Positions 7,891-16,184 of a stretch of DNA of 64,000 bases are shown piece by piece. Source of the stretch: an uncultured Phascolarctobacterium sp. (GTDB lineage: Bacteria; Bacillota; Negativicutes; Acidaminococcales; Acidaminococcaceae); contig CASDXO010000008.1 of NCBI GenBank assembly GCA_949285135.1, positions 186,001 to 250,000 on the forward strand. Reading direction: 5' to 3'. The stretch's first letter is position 1; every line of letters begins with the position of its first letter. The position numbers and the translations under genes are program-made. Below the pieces are notes generated by a model. That model searched no databases and had not been told where the DNA came from. It was given only the letters and a program-made list of their open reading frames with translations.

Positions 7891-9142
7891 TATTCTTCAC
7901 CTCCTTCCCCTGCATCTCATAGGCTTTAATCCTTGCCTGCCAGTACGGCGCAGCTAGGTCAGAGCCAATCATATTCAGCGGCACATAGATAGTTTCACCG
8001 CCATCAACACTGTTCATGTTTTCTTTGGCACGAATATCATTAGCATTCAAAAAGCCCCATTGCCTGCCAATAGCATAAGCTTTATATCTGCTTTCTATAT
8101 CGCCGCGCACCAGTCCATCCATGACAAATTCAATTTCATACCGGTCATGCTCATCATCCCTGATAAGCTTCCGCATCAGCTCCTGTTCCCAGTTCACACA
8201 CTCTGGCATAATGGAATGTTTGGCAAAGTTTATATCCTGGCTTTCAATATTGCTGAAAGTAGCATGCTCCAAATCTGCAATCATATGCGGAGGCACACCA
8301 AAGATACGGGCAATTTCCGTCACAGAATATTTTCTGCTTTCTAAAAACTGCGCTTCTTCCGGCGGTACGCCTATTTGCTCATACTTCATGCCTTCTTCCA
8401 GTAAGATAGTCTTACCAGTGTTTTCTACACCGCTGTAACGCTGGTCAAATTTTCTTTCCAGTCTTTTCTGTGCTTCTTCCGATAAGCTTTCCGGATGCAT
8501 CAAAACGCCGGAAGGCCGAGCTCCATTTTTAAAGAACTTTCTGCCGTAGTTTTTTAAATCAAGGCTTAAACCCATGGTTTCAGCAAACATCCTGATAACA
8601 GACTTACCGGCAATACCGTCAAAGCCCAGTCCGGGAATATGCAGCATTTCATAAGCACGAAAAACTCTATGGCTGCCATCATATAAGACAGCATCATAAA
8701 AAAGCTCACCAGTCTTTAAACTGCGCTGTGGAAATACGCTGTCAGGATGCAAAGGCCATAAAGCTTTTGCCTGCCAGTCTTTATCGAACTCAATCCAGGC
8801 AAAGGCATTGCCATGCAGCTTGAGCGACGCTTCCATGATTGAACGGAAGTTATAGCTGGTCATATTAGGATTAGGTGAATTATGCAGCAGATAATACAGC
8901 GGATGATCCGTCGCTCTTTCTTTGCCTTCCGGCCCTTTTCTGTACAGAATAAGCGGCATGGAGGCAACCGTTCGGGCATACAGATTAACACAGGCAAAAA
9001 CAGCATCAATACTTAACGCCTTTTCAGCAGATACCTTGCCGCTGATGAGCGGCATTGGCGCTTCTGAACAAAGCCATTTGCCATCAGTTTTGCCTAAATC
9101 CATCCGCAGCGATAAATTGGTAAAAGGTATTCGCAGTTCCAA
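7874..9142 (-). CDS. Phage portal protein, HK97 type
   Basis: The protein is about 422 residues long and matches the HK97 portal family. It has the early segment SIDAVFACVNLYARTVASMP, the wing/stem pattern ending in the helix region GVPPHMIADLEHATFSNIE, and a C-terminal tail with DIRAKENMNSVDGG. Twelve copies form the ring through which DNA enters and leaves the capsid. An upstream TTG at 9160 overlaps the terminase end. The TTG at 9142, reading MELRIPFTN, has AAGGGGGTG six bases ahead and is chosen as the start. No ATG offers an alternative near the conserved N terminus. Confidence 0.9.
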   Translation of the reverse strand: MELRIPFTNLSLRMDLGKTDGKWLCSEAPMPLISGKVSAEKALSIDAVFACVNLYARTVASMPLILYRKGPEGKERATDHPLYYLLHNSPNPNMTSYNFRSIMEASLKLHGNAFAWIEFDKDWQAKALWPLHPDSVFPQRSLKTGELFYDAVLYDGSHRVFRAYEMLHIPGLGFDGIAGKSVIRMFAETMGLSLDLKNYGRKFFKNGARPSGVLMHPESLSEEAQKRLERKFDQRYSGVENTGKTILLEEGMKYEQIGVPPEEAQFLESRKYSVTEIARIFGVPPHMIADLEHATFSNIESQDINFAKHSIMPECVNWEQELMRKLIRDDEHDRYEIEFVMDGLVRGDIESRYKAYAIGRQWGFLNANDIRAKENMNSVDGGETIYVPLNMIGSDLAAPYWQARIKAYEMQGKEVKNNAGEK

Positions 9143-9156
9143 TACTTCACCCCCTT

Positions 9157-10929
9157 TCAAAAGGTCTGCAAATCAGCATCCTCATATTTACTGCGTTTAG
9201 GCTTACTTTTAGGCAGCCTGCTCAAAGCATTTATAAGCGCTGCAGCCGGGTCAATACGCTGAGTATCATCCTTATTCTTTTTGCTCAGCTTAATATTTTC
9301 ATTACTGTCTGTGTATGCATAAGCATTACCTAAAGCCCAGGTAAGCAACGGATTTCCGTCATGCACAACCTTGCGGCTGACAATAAGCTCACGCAGCCAG
9401 TTAGTAGCTTCAGACAGATTCAACGTAGTCTGACGCACCTCTACCGGTATACGGCCTTCCTTCTTCTGCAATTCAGTCATATAGAAAGTAGCATTAAACG
9501 GGTCAAAGCAGTCTTCTTTAGGCTTTTTGCCCTGCTGTTTGATAAAGCCGTCCACATACTCAGTTATGCTATTGTAGTCAACTACAGCACCATCAGTTTC
9601 CGTTACCCAACCATCTTTTATCCAGTCCTGATAAGGTACGCGGTCACTTTTGCGATGCTGCTCCACAGCATCTTCCGGAATAAAACCATGCGCCCAGACG
9701 GCTACCCTGCCATCCGGCAGATTACATGCACCGCCATAAGCAGTAAGGTCTATTTTCTTCGATAAGTCATATCCGGCCAGATGCTCCCTGTTCTTAATCA
9801 TCTGCAGGAAGTCTTTTCGCGGAACAGCAAGCTCCTTCCATATTTTCAGCTGGTCGCTGGATAAATATTTTGCCTCGCTGTCCTGCTGCCATAGATTGCA
9901 GCGTTTAGTCAAAAACTCGCGTACCTTATCCGGATCACCGCTGCCATAAGCCCGGTTATACTCATCTTTAATTTCCTTCATAAGGTTTTGTGAATACTCA
10001 TTTTCATGCTGCAGAATAGGATTCGCTTTCACCCAGCAAGCCGGAGAGCTTACATCGTCGCCGTCTTCCATTTCACGAATCATAGCAAAATAGCTCTCAT
10101 CCTGCATTTCACCGCGCAGCAGCTTGCAGGCGCTTTCATATTCCTTCTTACAGGGATTATTTTCCGCGTCTTTACCGGCAGTAGAAATAATAATCATCAA
10201 AGACTGATACCTTTTGCCAAAGCCGGATTTTAGTACGTCGACAATCTCTGAACTGGGATGCGCGTGGTATTCGTCAATGATTACGATACATGGCGCGCCA
10301 GAGTCCTTATTCTTTGTATCTTTGGATAACGGCCGCAGCCAGCCGCTGCGAGTTTTATGCGTAATGTAGGTATGTTTGATGCGCAAACATTTCAAAATCT
10401 TAGCGGATTTTTTACCCATTTCAGAAGCATCGCCCCAGACCCGTTTTGCCTGCTGCTTATCAACGGCAGCGCACTCTACTTCCGGCATATTTTCAAACTT
10501 GCGCAGTTCCGGCTGATAAGGCGGATAAATAGCATCTGCACACATACCATACAGAGCCACACCGCTCATCTCAGTACTCTTAACATTGCCGCGCGCCCTG
10601 AAATTAAAAGCCGTAGTGAAGCGGCGTTTGCCTGTCTTCATATGCACCCAGCCAAAGATGCAGCCTAAGTCAAAATACTGAAACGGCAGCAGCTGGATGA
10701 GCTGTCCGGCATACGGCCCGCGCACGTGGCAGCAGTACTGTTCAAACCAGTCAAAAATCCTGTCCGCCCTTGTTTTATCAAAAACATAGGGAAACTCTTC
10801 CGTTCCCTGCCGCTTTAAGTCCTGCAGATGACGCTGGCAGGCAAGAAACTCCATGCGGCAACAGGGACGCAAGCCGTCGACAATCTCCTGCGCATAGCGA
10901 TGCGTTACATACATATCTTCATAACTCAT
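9157..10929 (-). CDS. Phage terminase large subunit
   Basis: This 590-residue packaging motor has an N-terminal ATPase and a C-terminal nuclease. The Walker A-like loop is RARGNVKSTE around residues 110-119, and the Walker B strand is CIVIIDEYHAH with the catalytic Glu. The nuclease domain begins with LAGYDLSKKIDLTAYGG, supplying the first metal-binding Asp. A second acidic segment, DCFDPFNATFYM, lies about 100 residues later. Length and motifs fit the Terminase_1 family of HK97-like phages. The ATG overlaps the small subunit stop by 4 bases. Confidence 0.95.
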   Translation of the reverse strand: MSYEDMYVTHRYAQEIVDGLRPCCRMEFLACQRHLQDLKRQGTEEFPYVFDKTRADRIFDWFEQYCCHVRGPYAGQLIQLLPFQYFDLGCIFGWVHMKTGKRRFTTAFNFRARGNVKSTEMSGVALYGMCADAIYPPYQPELRKFENMPEVECAAVDKQQAKRVWGDASEMGKKSAKILKCLRIKHTYITHKTRSGWLRPLSKDTKNKDSGAPCIVIIDEYHAHPSSEIVDVLKSGFGKRYQSLMIIISTAGKDAENNPCKKEYESACKLLRGEMQDESYFAMIREMEDGDDVSSPACWVKANPILQHENEYSQNLMKEIKDEYNRAYGSGDPDKVREFLTKRCNLWQQDSEAKYLSSDQLKIWKELAVPRKDFLQMIKNREHLAGYDLSKKIDLTAYGGACNLPDGRVAVWAHGFIPEDAVEQHRKSDRVPYQDWIKDGWVTETDGAVVDYNSITEYVDGFIKQQGKKPKEDCFDPFNATFYMTELQKKEGRIPVEVRQTTLNLSEATNWLRELIVSRKVVHDGNPLLTWALGNAYAYTDSNENIKLSKKNKDDTQRIDPAAALINALSRLPKSKPKRSKYEDADLQTF

Positions 10930-11390
10930 GCCATCATCACATCGCTATCCAGTCCGGCATCCTCATTAGCTGCAGCGCCAGCTCGTTTAATAACAAGGCG
11001 GGCGCGCGCCGTCGGTGTCAGCCCCAGCTTCTCTGCGTAACTCAAAGCCTGCTTGCCAAAGGCATCCAGCTTCTTTTTGTCTGGATAGAATTTAACCGCT
11101 TCTTCCTCAAACAGGGCCTGATACCTGCAGAAATTTGCCAGCACGCGTGCATCCACGTTATCAAAAAGTTCAATCTCCAAACCTTCCTTAACCAGTTCCT
11201 TCCAGATTTTATAAGCCGCAGCACACGACTTTTCTTTTAAAAAGGCTGGAACTTTCAGCTTTACGTTTTTGCGAGTCAGCTTTTCTTCCGCAGCCTTGCG
11301 CTGCTCAATCTCTGCCAGCGTACGATGCTTACCAATTTTCTGTTTTCTGTTAAAATCAATAACTTTACTACTCTGAGCCGGTGTCGGCAT
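10926..11390 (-). CDS. Phage terminase small subunit, P27 family
   Basis: A protein of about 154 residues with the P27-like terminase small subunit pattern. A basic N terminus (KVKLKVPAFLKEKSCAAAYKIWKELVKEG in part) is followed by FDNVDARVLANFCRYQALFEEE and a C-terminal helix FGKQALSYAEKLGLTPTARAR. It should recognise the phage pac/cos site and load the motor. The frame is open to a GTG at 11402. The ATG at 11390 (MPTPAQSSKV) has AGGTGG at good spacing and is preferred. It is the first gene of the head operon, 109 bases after the HNH gene. Confidence 0.88.
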   Translation of the reverse strand: MPTPAQSSKVIDFNRKQKIGKHRTLAEIEQRKAAEEKLTRKNVKLKVPAFLKEKSCAAAYKIWKELVKEGLEIELFDNVDARVLANFCRYQALFEEEAVKFYPDKKKLDAFGKQALSYAEKLGLTPTARARLVIKRAGAAANEDAGLDSDVMMA

Positions 11391-11498
11391 AATCATCACC
11401 ACCTTTCATAATCAGCAAAAATAATCTGATAGGGGAATTTTTTAAACAAACGAGTGGGGCGCGGTCTAAAGCTTTTTGCTCACAGAGATTTGCCTACC

Positions 11499-11867
11499 CT
11501 ACCCCTTTTTCACAATACGGGAGCCAAATCCGCCGTCTTCTCTGGCTGTTTTGATATTATGACAGCGTTCACACAAAGGCTGATGATTGTTCTTATCCCA
11601 AAACAAAGCTTTATCACCTTTATGCGGCACGATATGGTCGACAACCGTCGCCAGCTCGCCGCACACAGCACAGAGAGGATTTCTGGCTAAAAACCATTTG
11701 CGGTATCTTTGCCAGCGTGAATCATAACCACGCTCATTACTGCTGCCGCGATACCTGTCATATTTCAGATGCGCTTCATTCAAATGCTCATCACAATAGC
11801 CGCAGGCATTGGCAGTAAGATTAAGACATCCAAGCTTGCGGCATTCTCTTTTAATCCTTGCTGGCAC
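11499..11867 (-). CDS. Phage HNH endonuclease next to terminase
   Basis: A protein of about 122 residues with an HNH nuclease core: CAVCGELATVVDHIVPHKGD holds the first Cys pair and the DH of the active site. The finger closes with NNHQPLCERCHNIKTARED. A second Cys-rich N-terminal stretch (CRKLGCLNLTANACGYCDEH) is typical of the small phage HNH proteins located beside terminase. In such phages the HNH protein is needed with terminase for cos cleavage. The ORF is open upstream to 11891. The GTG at 11867 (VPARIKREC) follows AGAGGTGAGAAT and agrees with family N termini. Confidence 0.88.
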   Translation of the reverse strand: MPARIKRECRKLGCLNLTANACGYCDEHLNEAHLKYDRYRGSSNERGYDSRWQRYRKWFLARNPLCAVCGELATVVDHIVPHKGDKALFWDKNNHQPLCERCHNIKTAREDGGFGSRIVKKG

Positions 11868-11888
11868 ATTCTCACCTCTTTCAGCCAA

Positions 11889-11922
11889 CAAAAAAGCACC
11901 TGCAAAACTAATTGCAAGTGCT
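11889..11922 (-). terminator. Rho-independent terminator closing the early operon
   Basis: On the minus strand AGCACTTGCAA and TTGCAGGTGCT form an 11-bp stem (one G-U pair), followed by six T residues. It lies between the RinA/ArpU-like regulator and the HNH gene, so it separates early from late transcription. Late expression would need readthrough or a promoter in the 110 bases around it. Confidence 0.85.
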
Positions 11923-12007
11923 TAATGATTTTCAGTTTTCTTTTTCACTAACATATTACCACAGCCAAAAGCAAAAATCTGTATACATTTTGTGCAATCC
12001 ACGCCGT

Positions 12008-12472
12008 TTAAACTCCCAAAGCTATAGCAAACTTCTTCATAGCTTTATCGTACTGATAGTACACACTTCTTCTGGAACTGTAGCCCAGCCTGTCTGCTAT
12101 AACCTCCATGCTGAAGCCATCAATATGACGCATTATCAGGATGTCTGCATAATGCTCACAGTTCCTGCCCAGACTGATAATTGCCAGAGCATCCTCAACC
12201 AGCTTCACCTCTTCCTGCTTAGCAGCCAGCCGGCAGTAAAGCTGCTGCATCTCGTCTGCAATATTGCTCATGGAAGCATGATAAGCAGGCGTATTGCTTC
12301 TGCCGCCGTCATAGCTCGTTCCCTTGAGCGGTGCAGGGCCACTACACAACAGCAGCTTCTGTATCTTATTGCGGATGTTTTCAATAGCCATGCGGCTCAC
12401 TCTGTAATTTTCCAGCTTGTTTACCGCCTGTTTATATTTATTTTTCTCCACCGGCTTCACATCCTTTGCCAT
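12008..12472 (-). CDS. Late gene regulator, ArpU/RinA-like (sigma-like HTH)
   Basis: A protein of about 154 residues. The first half is a basic helical region with KNKYKQAVNKLENYRVSRMAI quoted in part (NKLENYRVSRMAIENIRNKI). The C terminus holds a sigma-70 region 4-like helix-turn-helix: ADILIMRHIDGFSMEVIADRL, then GYSSRRSVYYQYDKAMKKFA. This layout is that of ArpU/RinA phage late-transcription activators, and the position just before the terminase genes fits. The frame is open to 12535, but the segment before 12472 overlaps the upstream gene by nearly 100 bases. The ATG at 12472 (MAKDVKPVEK) is the most likely start. Confidence 0.75.
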   Translation of the reverse strand: MAKDVKPVEKNKYKQAVNKLENYRVSRMAIENIRNKIQKLLLCSGPAPLKGTSYDGGRSNTPAYHASMSNIADEMQQLYCRLAAKQEEVKLVEDALAIISLGRNCEHYADILIMRHIDGFSMEVIADRLGYSSRRSVYYQYDKAMKKFAIALGV

Positions 12473-12728
12473 TCCAGTACACGCAGCCGCGGCAATATTC
12501 GGCAGCTGCCGGAAGCCGCTCACTGAAATCAACATCCAGTAAATCTACCTTATGCGCATCAAACTTAGCTGCATAACTGTCCAAAAACTTCTGCACCAAA
12601 TCCTTATGCACTACTGCGCCAACAGCAATCATGTTATCAAACACACCCGGAATATTGCGGATGATATACATGTCTGCCGCACAGCGCTCCATCTTCACCA
12701 GTCTGCCATTTATCTGATAAGCTAACAT
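12438..12728 (-). CDS. Phage protein of unknown function, C-terminal CxxC...C
   Basis: A protein of about 96 residues that I do not recognise. It has a hydrophobic core (CAADMYIIRNIPGVFDNMIA) and a small Cys cluster at the end (CRGCVYWNGKGCE) that could bind a metal. The chosen ATG at 12728 follows AGGAAAGGCAGG and overlaps the upstream stop by 7 bases, implying coupled translation. The upstream extension to 12764 is out of keeping because it only translates the tail of the previous gene in another frame. Its place, downstream of the replication genes, is usual for small recombination or Holliday-junction genes, but no such motif is visible. Confidence 0.7.
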   Translation of the reverse strand: MLAYQINGRLVKMERCAADMYIIRNIPGVFDNMIAVGAVVHKDLVQKFLDSYAAKFDAHKVDLLDVDFSERLPAAAEYCRGCVYWNGKGCEAGGEK

Positions 12729-13417
12729 TCCTGTTCCTGCCTTTCCTTTCTGCGTTCTCTGCATTCAACCATCCTTGTACATAAGCAGCCGCTAAACTTA
12801 TCTATATAGCCAATAGTCCTATAACCATTTGTTCTGCATTTCAGTAAGCCTTTGCACTCGCCGCAGGTCTGGTCCTGCCGTATAATCTCACGCAGCTCTC
12901 CGGCAGAATCCTGTACCAGTCTTATAGCAGCATCCGGCCAATATTTTACCGCAAAGCTTTCTAACTCCTGTTCAGTTATCCCGCTGTCACAGCAGGCAGC
13001 CGCGCCGTTAAAGTTACCGCTTTTAGCCAGTTCAAACATCCTGGCCAGCTTCTGTTTATTATTCAAATACCCAGGCGCTTTTGACTTCTTTGCTGCAGTC
13101 TTAGACGCAGGCGGCTGCACTTCCGGAACAGGCTGCTCAGGCGCAACCTGTTCTGCTGCAGAACTTACTCTGCTGATAATCTCCCACATCTTTTCAATGT
13201 CCGGATATCTTTTGCATTCAGCAACAGCCAGCTCAATAGCTTTATCCCAGGTCACAGTATCAACCACACAGAAAGCATCCAGCCATTCTTCACACAGCTC
13301 CTGCCGCAGCTTAACATTCATGCTGGCAGTAAATTCACCCTGTACGCTTACTATCGGCAGTTTCTTCTGGTCAAACTTGTAAAATGCTTTCAGTACGCTC
13401 TGTCTGTTGATATTCAT
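12722..13417 (-). CDS. Phage early protein with C-terminal cysteine cluster
   Basis: This 231-residue protein is not recognised. Residues 1-85 are helical (SVLKAFYKFDQKKLPIV, then LCEEWLDAFCVVD). A Pro/Ala/Lys-rich linker at about 90-118 follows, and a helical domain at 120-180 contains GITEQELESFAVKYWPDAA, reminiscent of a small HTH. The C terminus carries CGECKGLLKC and a later CLCTRMVECRER, a probable zinc site. It starts 4 bases inside the end of the DnaD-like gene (ATGA), so it is coupled to a replication protein. A helicase-loader accessory is one possibility, but there is no Walker motif. Confidence 0.7.
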   Translation of the reverse strand: MNINRQSVLKAFYKFDQKKLPIVSVQGEFTASMNVKLRQELCEEWLDAFCVVDTVTWDKAIELAVAECKRYPDIEKMWEIISRVSSAAEQVAPEQPVPEVQPPASKTAAKKSKAPGYLNNKQKLARMFELAKSGNFNGAAACCDSGITEQELESFAVKYWPDAAIRLVQDSAGELREIIRQDQTCGECKGLLKCRTNGYRTIGYIDKFSGCLCTRMVECRERRKERQEQEC

Positions 13418-14253
13418 GCAATCCCCTCCTGACGGTAAAACTCTTCCAGCGTAACTGCTTCAGCCTTGTTATCATTTGGAAAACCATCTTCGAGCCAGTT
13501 GGTAATGATACCCAGAAGGTAGTTTTGCGGATTACGAATAGCCTTTTCCTTGTTGGCTGCTTTCAGCTCCCTAACAGCTTGCAGTAACCAGCGTGGTGAA
13601 GCAGTAACAGCAAAGGTCTGCAGCTCATACATGGTGTCAGAACTGAATCTGTCTTTAAGTCCTGGAAACGCTGCATTATACTCGCTTACAGCCAGCACAA
13701 CGTCAGGATGTACTGCTATCTCAGAGAGCAGCTTCTTGTTGTTGTCTGTCTTGTTTATTTTATTTTTTAATATATTATTCTTGTTATGTGTTTCCAAAAC
13801 TGTTCCCTGACGTGTTCCCTTTTCTGTTTCCACAGCAGCTGTTTTATCTGCGCAATCGCAGTCAGCATCTGCCTCTAAAGGTGTCGCCAAAGGTGTTCCC
13901 TTTTGTGTATCCAAAGGTGTATCCGGCAGCTGATAATACTCCCAGTTTAATATGCGGACTACAGTGCCTTCTTTTTTGCTCTTAGTTGCAATAAAACCAA
14001 CTGCAGCAAGCCGGTTAAATTCAACAGTAAGCTTTTTCAGTGATACGCCACAGCTTTTGGCAAATTTACGGTAGCTGATAAACAGTTCACCAGGATTAAG
14101 AACGACATCTTTATCACTGGTTATCTGCCATTTAGTAACGCTGTGGCAGGCCTGCAGCAGCAAGGTAATCAGTATTACCTTGCCTTCTGCATCAGCACTG
14201 CACCATGCCCTGCTTTTAAGCAGCTTTCTATGCAGCTTTATCCAGCCGGTCAT
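13414..14253 (-). CDS. Phage replication initiation protein, winged-helix/DnaD-like
   Basis: This 279-residue protein starts TGWIKLHRKLLKSRAWCSAD, the signature N terminus of Firmicute phage replisome organisers. A winged-helix pattern follows (ELFISYRKFAKSCGVSLKKL, then FIATKSKKEGTVVRILNWEYY). A low-complexity Thr-rich linker (about 115-165) leads to a C-terminal helical domain (VVLAVSEYNAAFPGLKDRFSSD, given in part) like DnaD domain 2. It would bind the phage origin and recruit helicase and loader. The linker DNA contains several copies of a TCCCTTTTG/CCAAAGGTG-like unit, a possible origin-type repeat, but this is weak. The sliding clamp homologue lies just upstream. Confidence 0.82.
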   Translation of the reverse strand: MTGWIKLHRKLLKSRAWCSADAEGKVILITLLLQACHSVTKWQITSDKDVVLNPGELFISYRKFAKSCGVSLKKLTVEFNRLAAVGFIATKSKKEGTVVRILNWEYYQLPDTPLDTQKGTPLATPLEADADCDCADKTAAVETEKGTRQGTVLETHNKNNILKNKINKTDNNKKLLSEIAVHPDVVLAVSEYNAAFPGLKDRFSSDTMYELQTFAVTASPRWLLQAVRELKAANKEKAIRNPQNYLLGIITNWLEDGFPNDNKAEAVTLEEFYRQEGIA

Positions 14254-14257
14254 AGCA

Positions 14258-15406
14258 TCACCCTCTCATAGGCGCAACTAAATAAGCACTGTCGCTGCCG
14301 CTACTGCGAATATACAGCTGATCCAGCTTCCCTTTTGTACTGATGGTTACAGCGTCGCCGGAAAGATTGCTGATAATACGCATTAAGCGGTTAACAGGCA
14401 AATAGTTTTCGCTTTCATTTTCATCGCCTTCCATACTGTCCAGCGGAATAATCTCAATGCCGTTACCGGCTACGCTGTCAGTACTCAGGTAGATGTTTTC
14501 CGTATCGCTGCAGATTCTCACCTTACTGGTAGCTTCTTCTGCAGTATCTCCTGCAATAACGGCAGCACGCGCTAAAGCAGCTATAAGCCTGCTTTTATTA
14601 ACTGTAATATGCTTTATGGCAGGCTTATTAAATATCCGATCACACGCAAAGAACTGTCCGGAAAGCGGATAACACAGATAATCAAAACGCGGCGCAGTAA
14701 CAAAGATAATATCCTTTGCATCACGCACCAAACGTACTTCCGCACCTTCTGCCAGCTCTGCAATATGCTGCAGATGCAGCGGCAAAAGCTGCAATACAGT
14801 TTCCTGATAACAGCCTGTAGACGGCACTACATATTTAGCGGCGCAGCTGCTCTGCGCCCCATAGCAGACGGCACTGCTATCTGCTGCTATCTTAATCTGC
14901 ACGCAGCCTCTTATACCTGCCGCGTCTTTGGCAATCGCCACGCTGCAGAACCTTGCCGCCTCATACATAAACTGCGTATTTATAAGACAGCTGCCATTCT
15001 GCGGCACCTTGATTTCCGGCAGCTCTGCATTTAAGGCAGTAAGATTATACTCACTTCCGGCTACATTGATTTTCAGTTCCTTGCTTTCAAAGGTCAGCGC
15101 TACATCACCGCTGCAGGTTTTAGCCATGGCCATAAACCGCTTGCAGTCTATATACATATCTGCGTTTTCCGTTGATACCGTGCTTTTGCCTTCCATACGG
15201 TAGGTAAGCTGTTCGCCATTACCGGCTTTGCCAAAGATAAGCATATAGTTTTTATCGCGATGCGGACAGACAGCAGTAATACGCATGGTATTAAACAGCT
15301 GCTTTGCATCCTCATCCTTCTTTTTACCTGCAGGCGCGCTGATCAGAGCCAATAGCTCCATAGTCTTTTTTAATTCTTCTGAACTTACAATGACTTTTAC
15401 AGACAT
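14258..15406 (-). CDS. Phage-encoded sliding clamp homologue (DnaN/beta-like)
   Basis: This 382-residue protein has the length and three-domain rhythm of bacterial DNA polymerase III beta. It starts MSVKVIVSSEELKKTMELL, has a repeated pattern of mixed beta strands, and ends YLVAPMRG, very close to the YLxMPMR ending of DnaN. The C-terminal segment AYLVAPMRG and the preceding NYLPVNRLMRIISNL occupy the place where clamps bind their partner proteins. It should encircle DNA and tether a polymerase or another clamp-binding protein. The neighbours are replication genes. The N-terminal third diverges from host DnaN, so a specialised clamp that competes with or replaces host beta is possible. Confidence 0.8.
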   Translation of the reverse strand: MSVKVIVSSEELKKTMELLALISAPAGKKKDEDAKQLFNTMRITAVCPHRDKNYMLIFGKAGNGEQLTYRMEGKSTVSTENADMYIDCKRFMAMAKTCSGDVALTFESKELKINVAGSEYNLTALNAELPEIKVPQNGSCLINTQFMYEAARFCSVAIAKDAAGIRGCVQIKIAADSSAVCYGAQSSCAAKYVVPSTGCYQETVLQLLPLHLQHIAELAEGAEVRLVRDAKDIIFVTAPRFDYLCYPLSGQFFACDRIFNKPAIKHITVNKSRLIAALARAAVIAGDTAEEATSKVRICSDTENIYLSTDSVAGNGIEIIPLDSMEGDENESENYLPVNRLMRIISNLSGDAVTISTKGKLDQLYIRSSGSDSAYLVAPMRG

Positions 15407-15425
15407 AAACCTCTACCTCATAAAT

Positions 15426-15491
15426 AAAAGGCTGCCTATACTTCCCAGCATATTTGTTCTGCGCCGTTGCTTGTATATAGTGCAGCCTTTT
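15426..15491 (-). terminator. Long-loop hairpin with T tail upstream of the clamp gene
   Basis: On the minus strand AAAAGGCTGC and GCAGCCTTTT form a 10-bp stem, with inner complementary CTATA/TATAG pieces and a loop of about 46 bases. TTATTTA follows. It may attenuate transcription into the clamp and replication genes. Confidence 0.5.
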
Positions 15492-15495
15492 TAAA

Positions 15496-15834
15496 CTATA
15501 TATTTTTTACCCTCCACATCTTAGTTTTTTCCGGCGGTTTATTATTCCAGCGCCTAATCATTTCTTCTGTGGAAACCTTTGCCTGCAGGCTGTTACCACA
15601 TTTACACCGGATATATTTATAGCTGCTGTTATAGCCCGTTCCCTTAGTAATGTGTACCTTACGTCCACAGCTACGGCAGCGAGCCAGCTCTGCTACACCA
15701 AACATATCCTGCTGATCAGGCAGGCAGAAAAAATAGTATTCTGCTTCTGCATGCAGGCCCACACAACAACTACAAGGATAATAGTCAATACTGCGCTTAC
15801 TGTACCAGCGGCAGTTAATGCAATCACTGTTCAT
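15496..15834 (-). CDS. Lar-like zinc-ribbon phage protein
   Basis: This 112-residue protein carries two Cys clusters: DCINCRWY...PCSCC at the N terminus and CRSCGRKVHITKGTG...CKCGNSL in the second half. It ends with a segment containing STEEMIRRWNNKP. The second part, CxxCG-CxCG followed by an Ala/Glu helix and WN, is the pattern of the Lar (restriction alleviation) zinc proteins common in phage early regions. A role in softening host restriction is therefore plausible, but it is not shown for this sequence. It overlaps the LysM gene by 11 bases. Confidence 0.65.
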   Translation of the reverse strand: MNSDCINCRWYSKRSIDYYPCSCCVGLHAEAEYYFFCLPDQQDMFGVAELARCRSCGRKVHITKGTGYNSSYKYIRCKCGNSLQAKVSTEEMIRRWNNKPPEKTKMWRVKNI

Positions 15835-16093
15835 GGCACATCATCCTGAAAACAAGCTTCTGCCCTGGAACGATATATCTGCTAAACGCATTATCCCGTT
15901 TAGCTTCGCAGTAAATCTCACGCCAGTCCCGCTCATCCTGATACTGATATTTCAGCTCACGGATAATACCATGGAGCGTATCTCCCTGCTTCACATAAAC
16001 TGTAACAGGCTGATACCTTACCGGCTGCTGCGTATACTGAAACAGACAGTAACAGCCTGCAAGCAGCAATGTACTTAAAATAAAAGCTTTCAT
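15824..16093 (-). CDS. Membrane-anchored LysM protein (YneA-like layout)
   Basis: An 89-residue protein with an N-terminal hydrophobic segment (KAFILSTLLLAGCYCLF) and a LysM-type repeat: VTVYVKQGDTLHGIIREL, then ERDWREIYCEAKRDN and YIVPGQKLVF. A short anchor plus one LysM matches cell-division suppressor YneA of Bacillus in architecture. It would be on the outer face of the membrane, touching peptidoglycan. The Gly-Cys in the hydrophobic part (LLAGC) could be a lipobox. The start at 16093 has GGGGAGTGATAAA ahead. The longer frame to 16198 crosses two hairpins and is rejected. Division arrest or receptor masking are guesses. Confidence 0.7.
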   Translation of the reverse strand: MKAFILSTLLLAGCYCLFQYTQQPVRYQPVTVYVKQGDTLHGIIRELKYQYQDERDWREIYCEAKRDNAFSRYIVPGQKLVFRMMCHEQ

Positions 16094-16111
16094 TTTATCA
16101 CTCCCCGTGTT

Positions 16112-16145
16112 AAAATAAAAGGCGAAATCTGCTGTAGGTTTCACC
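16112..16145 (-). terminator. Terminator-like hairpin before the LysM gene
   Basis: Minus strand GGTGAAA and TTTCGCC pair in a 7-bp stem (one G-U), followed by TTTTATTTT. It lies between the small zinc gene and the LysM gene, only about 20 bases before the LysM start codon, and may act as an attenuator. Confidence 0.5.
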
Positions 16146-16149
16146 ATTG

Positions 16150-16179
16150 GGAAGTATGATGCGCCAACATCATACTTCC
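16150..16179. repeat. Perfect 12-bp inverted repeat with six-base loop
   Basis: GGAAGTATGATG, loop CGCCAA, then CATCATACTTCC. On the plus strand it is followed by ATTTTTT, so it would terminate rightward rather than leftward transcripts. No rightward gene ends here, so it may block antisense transcription into the early operon or stabilise the leftward message. Confidence 0.65.
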
Positions 16180-16184
16180 ATTTT

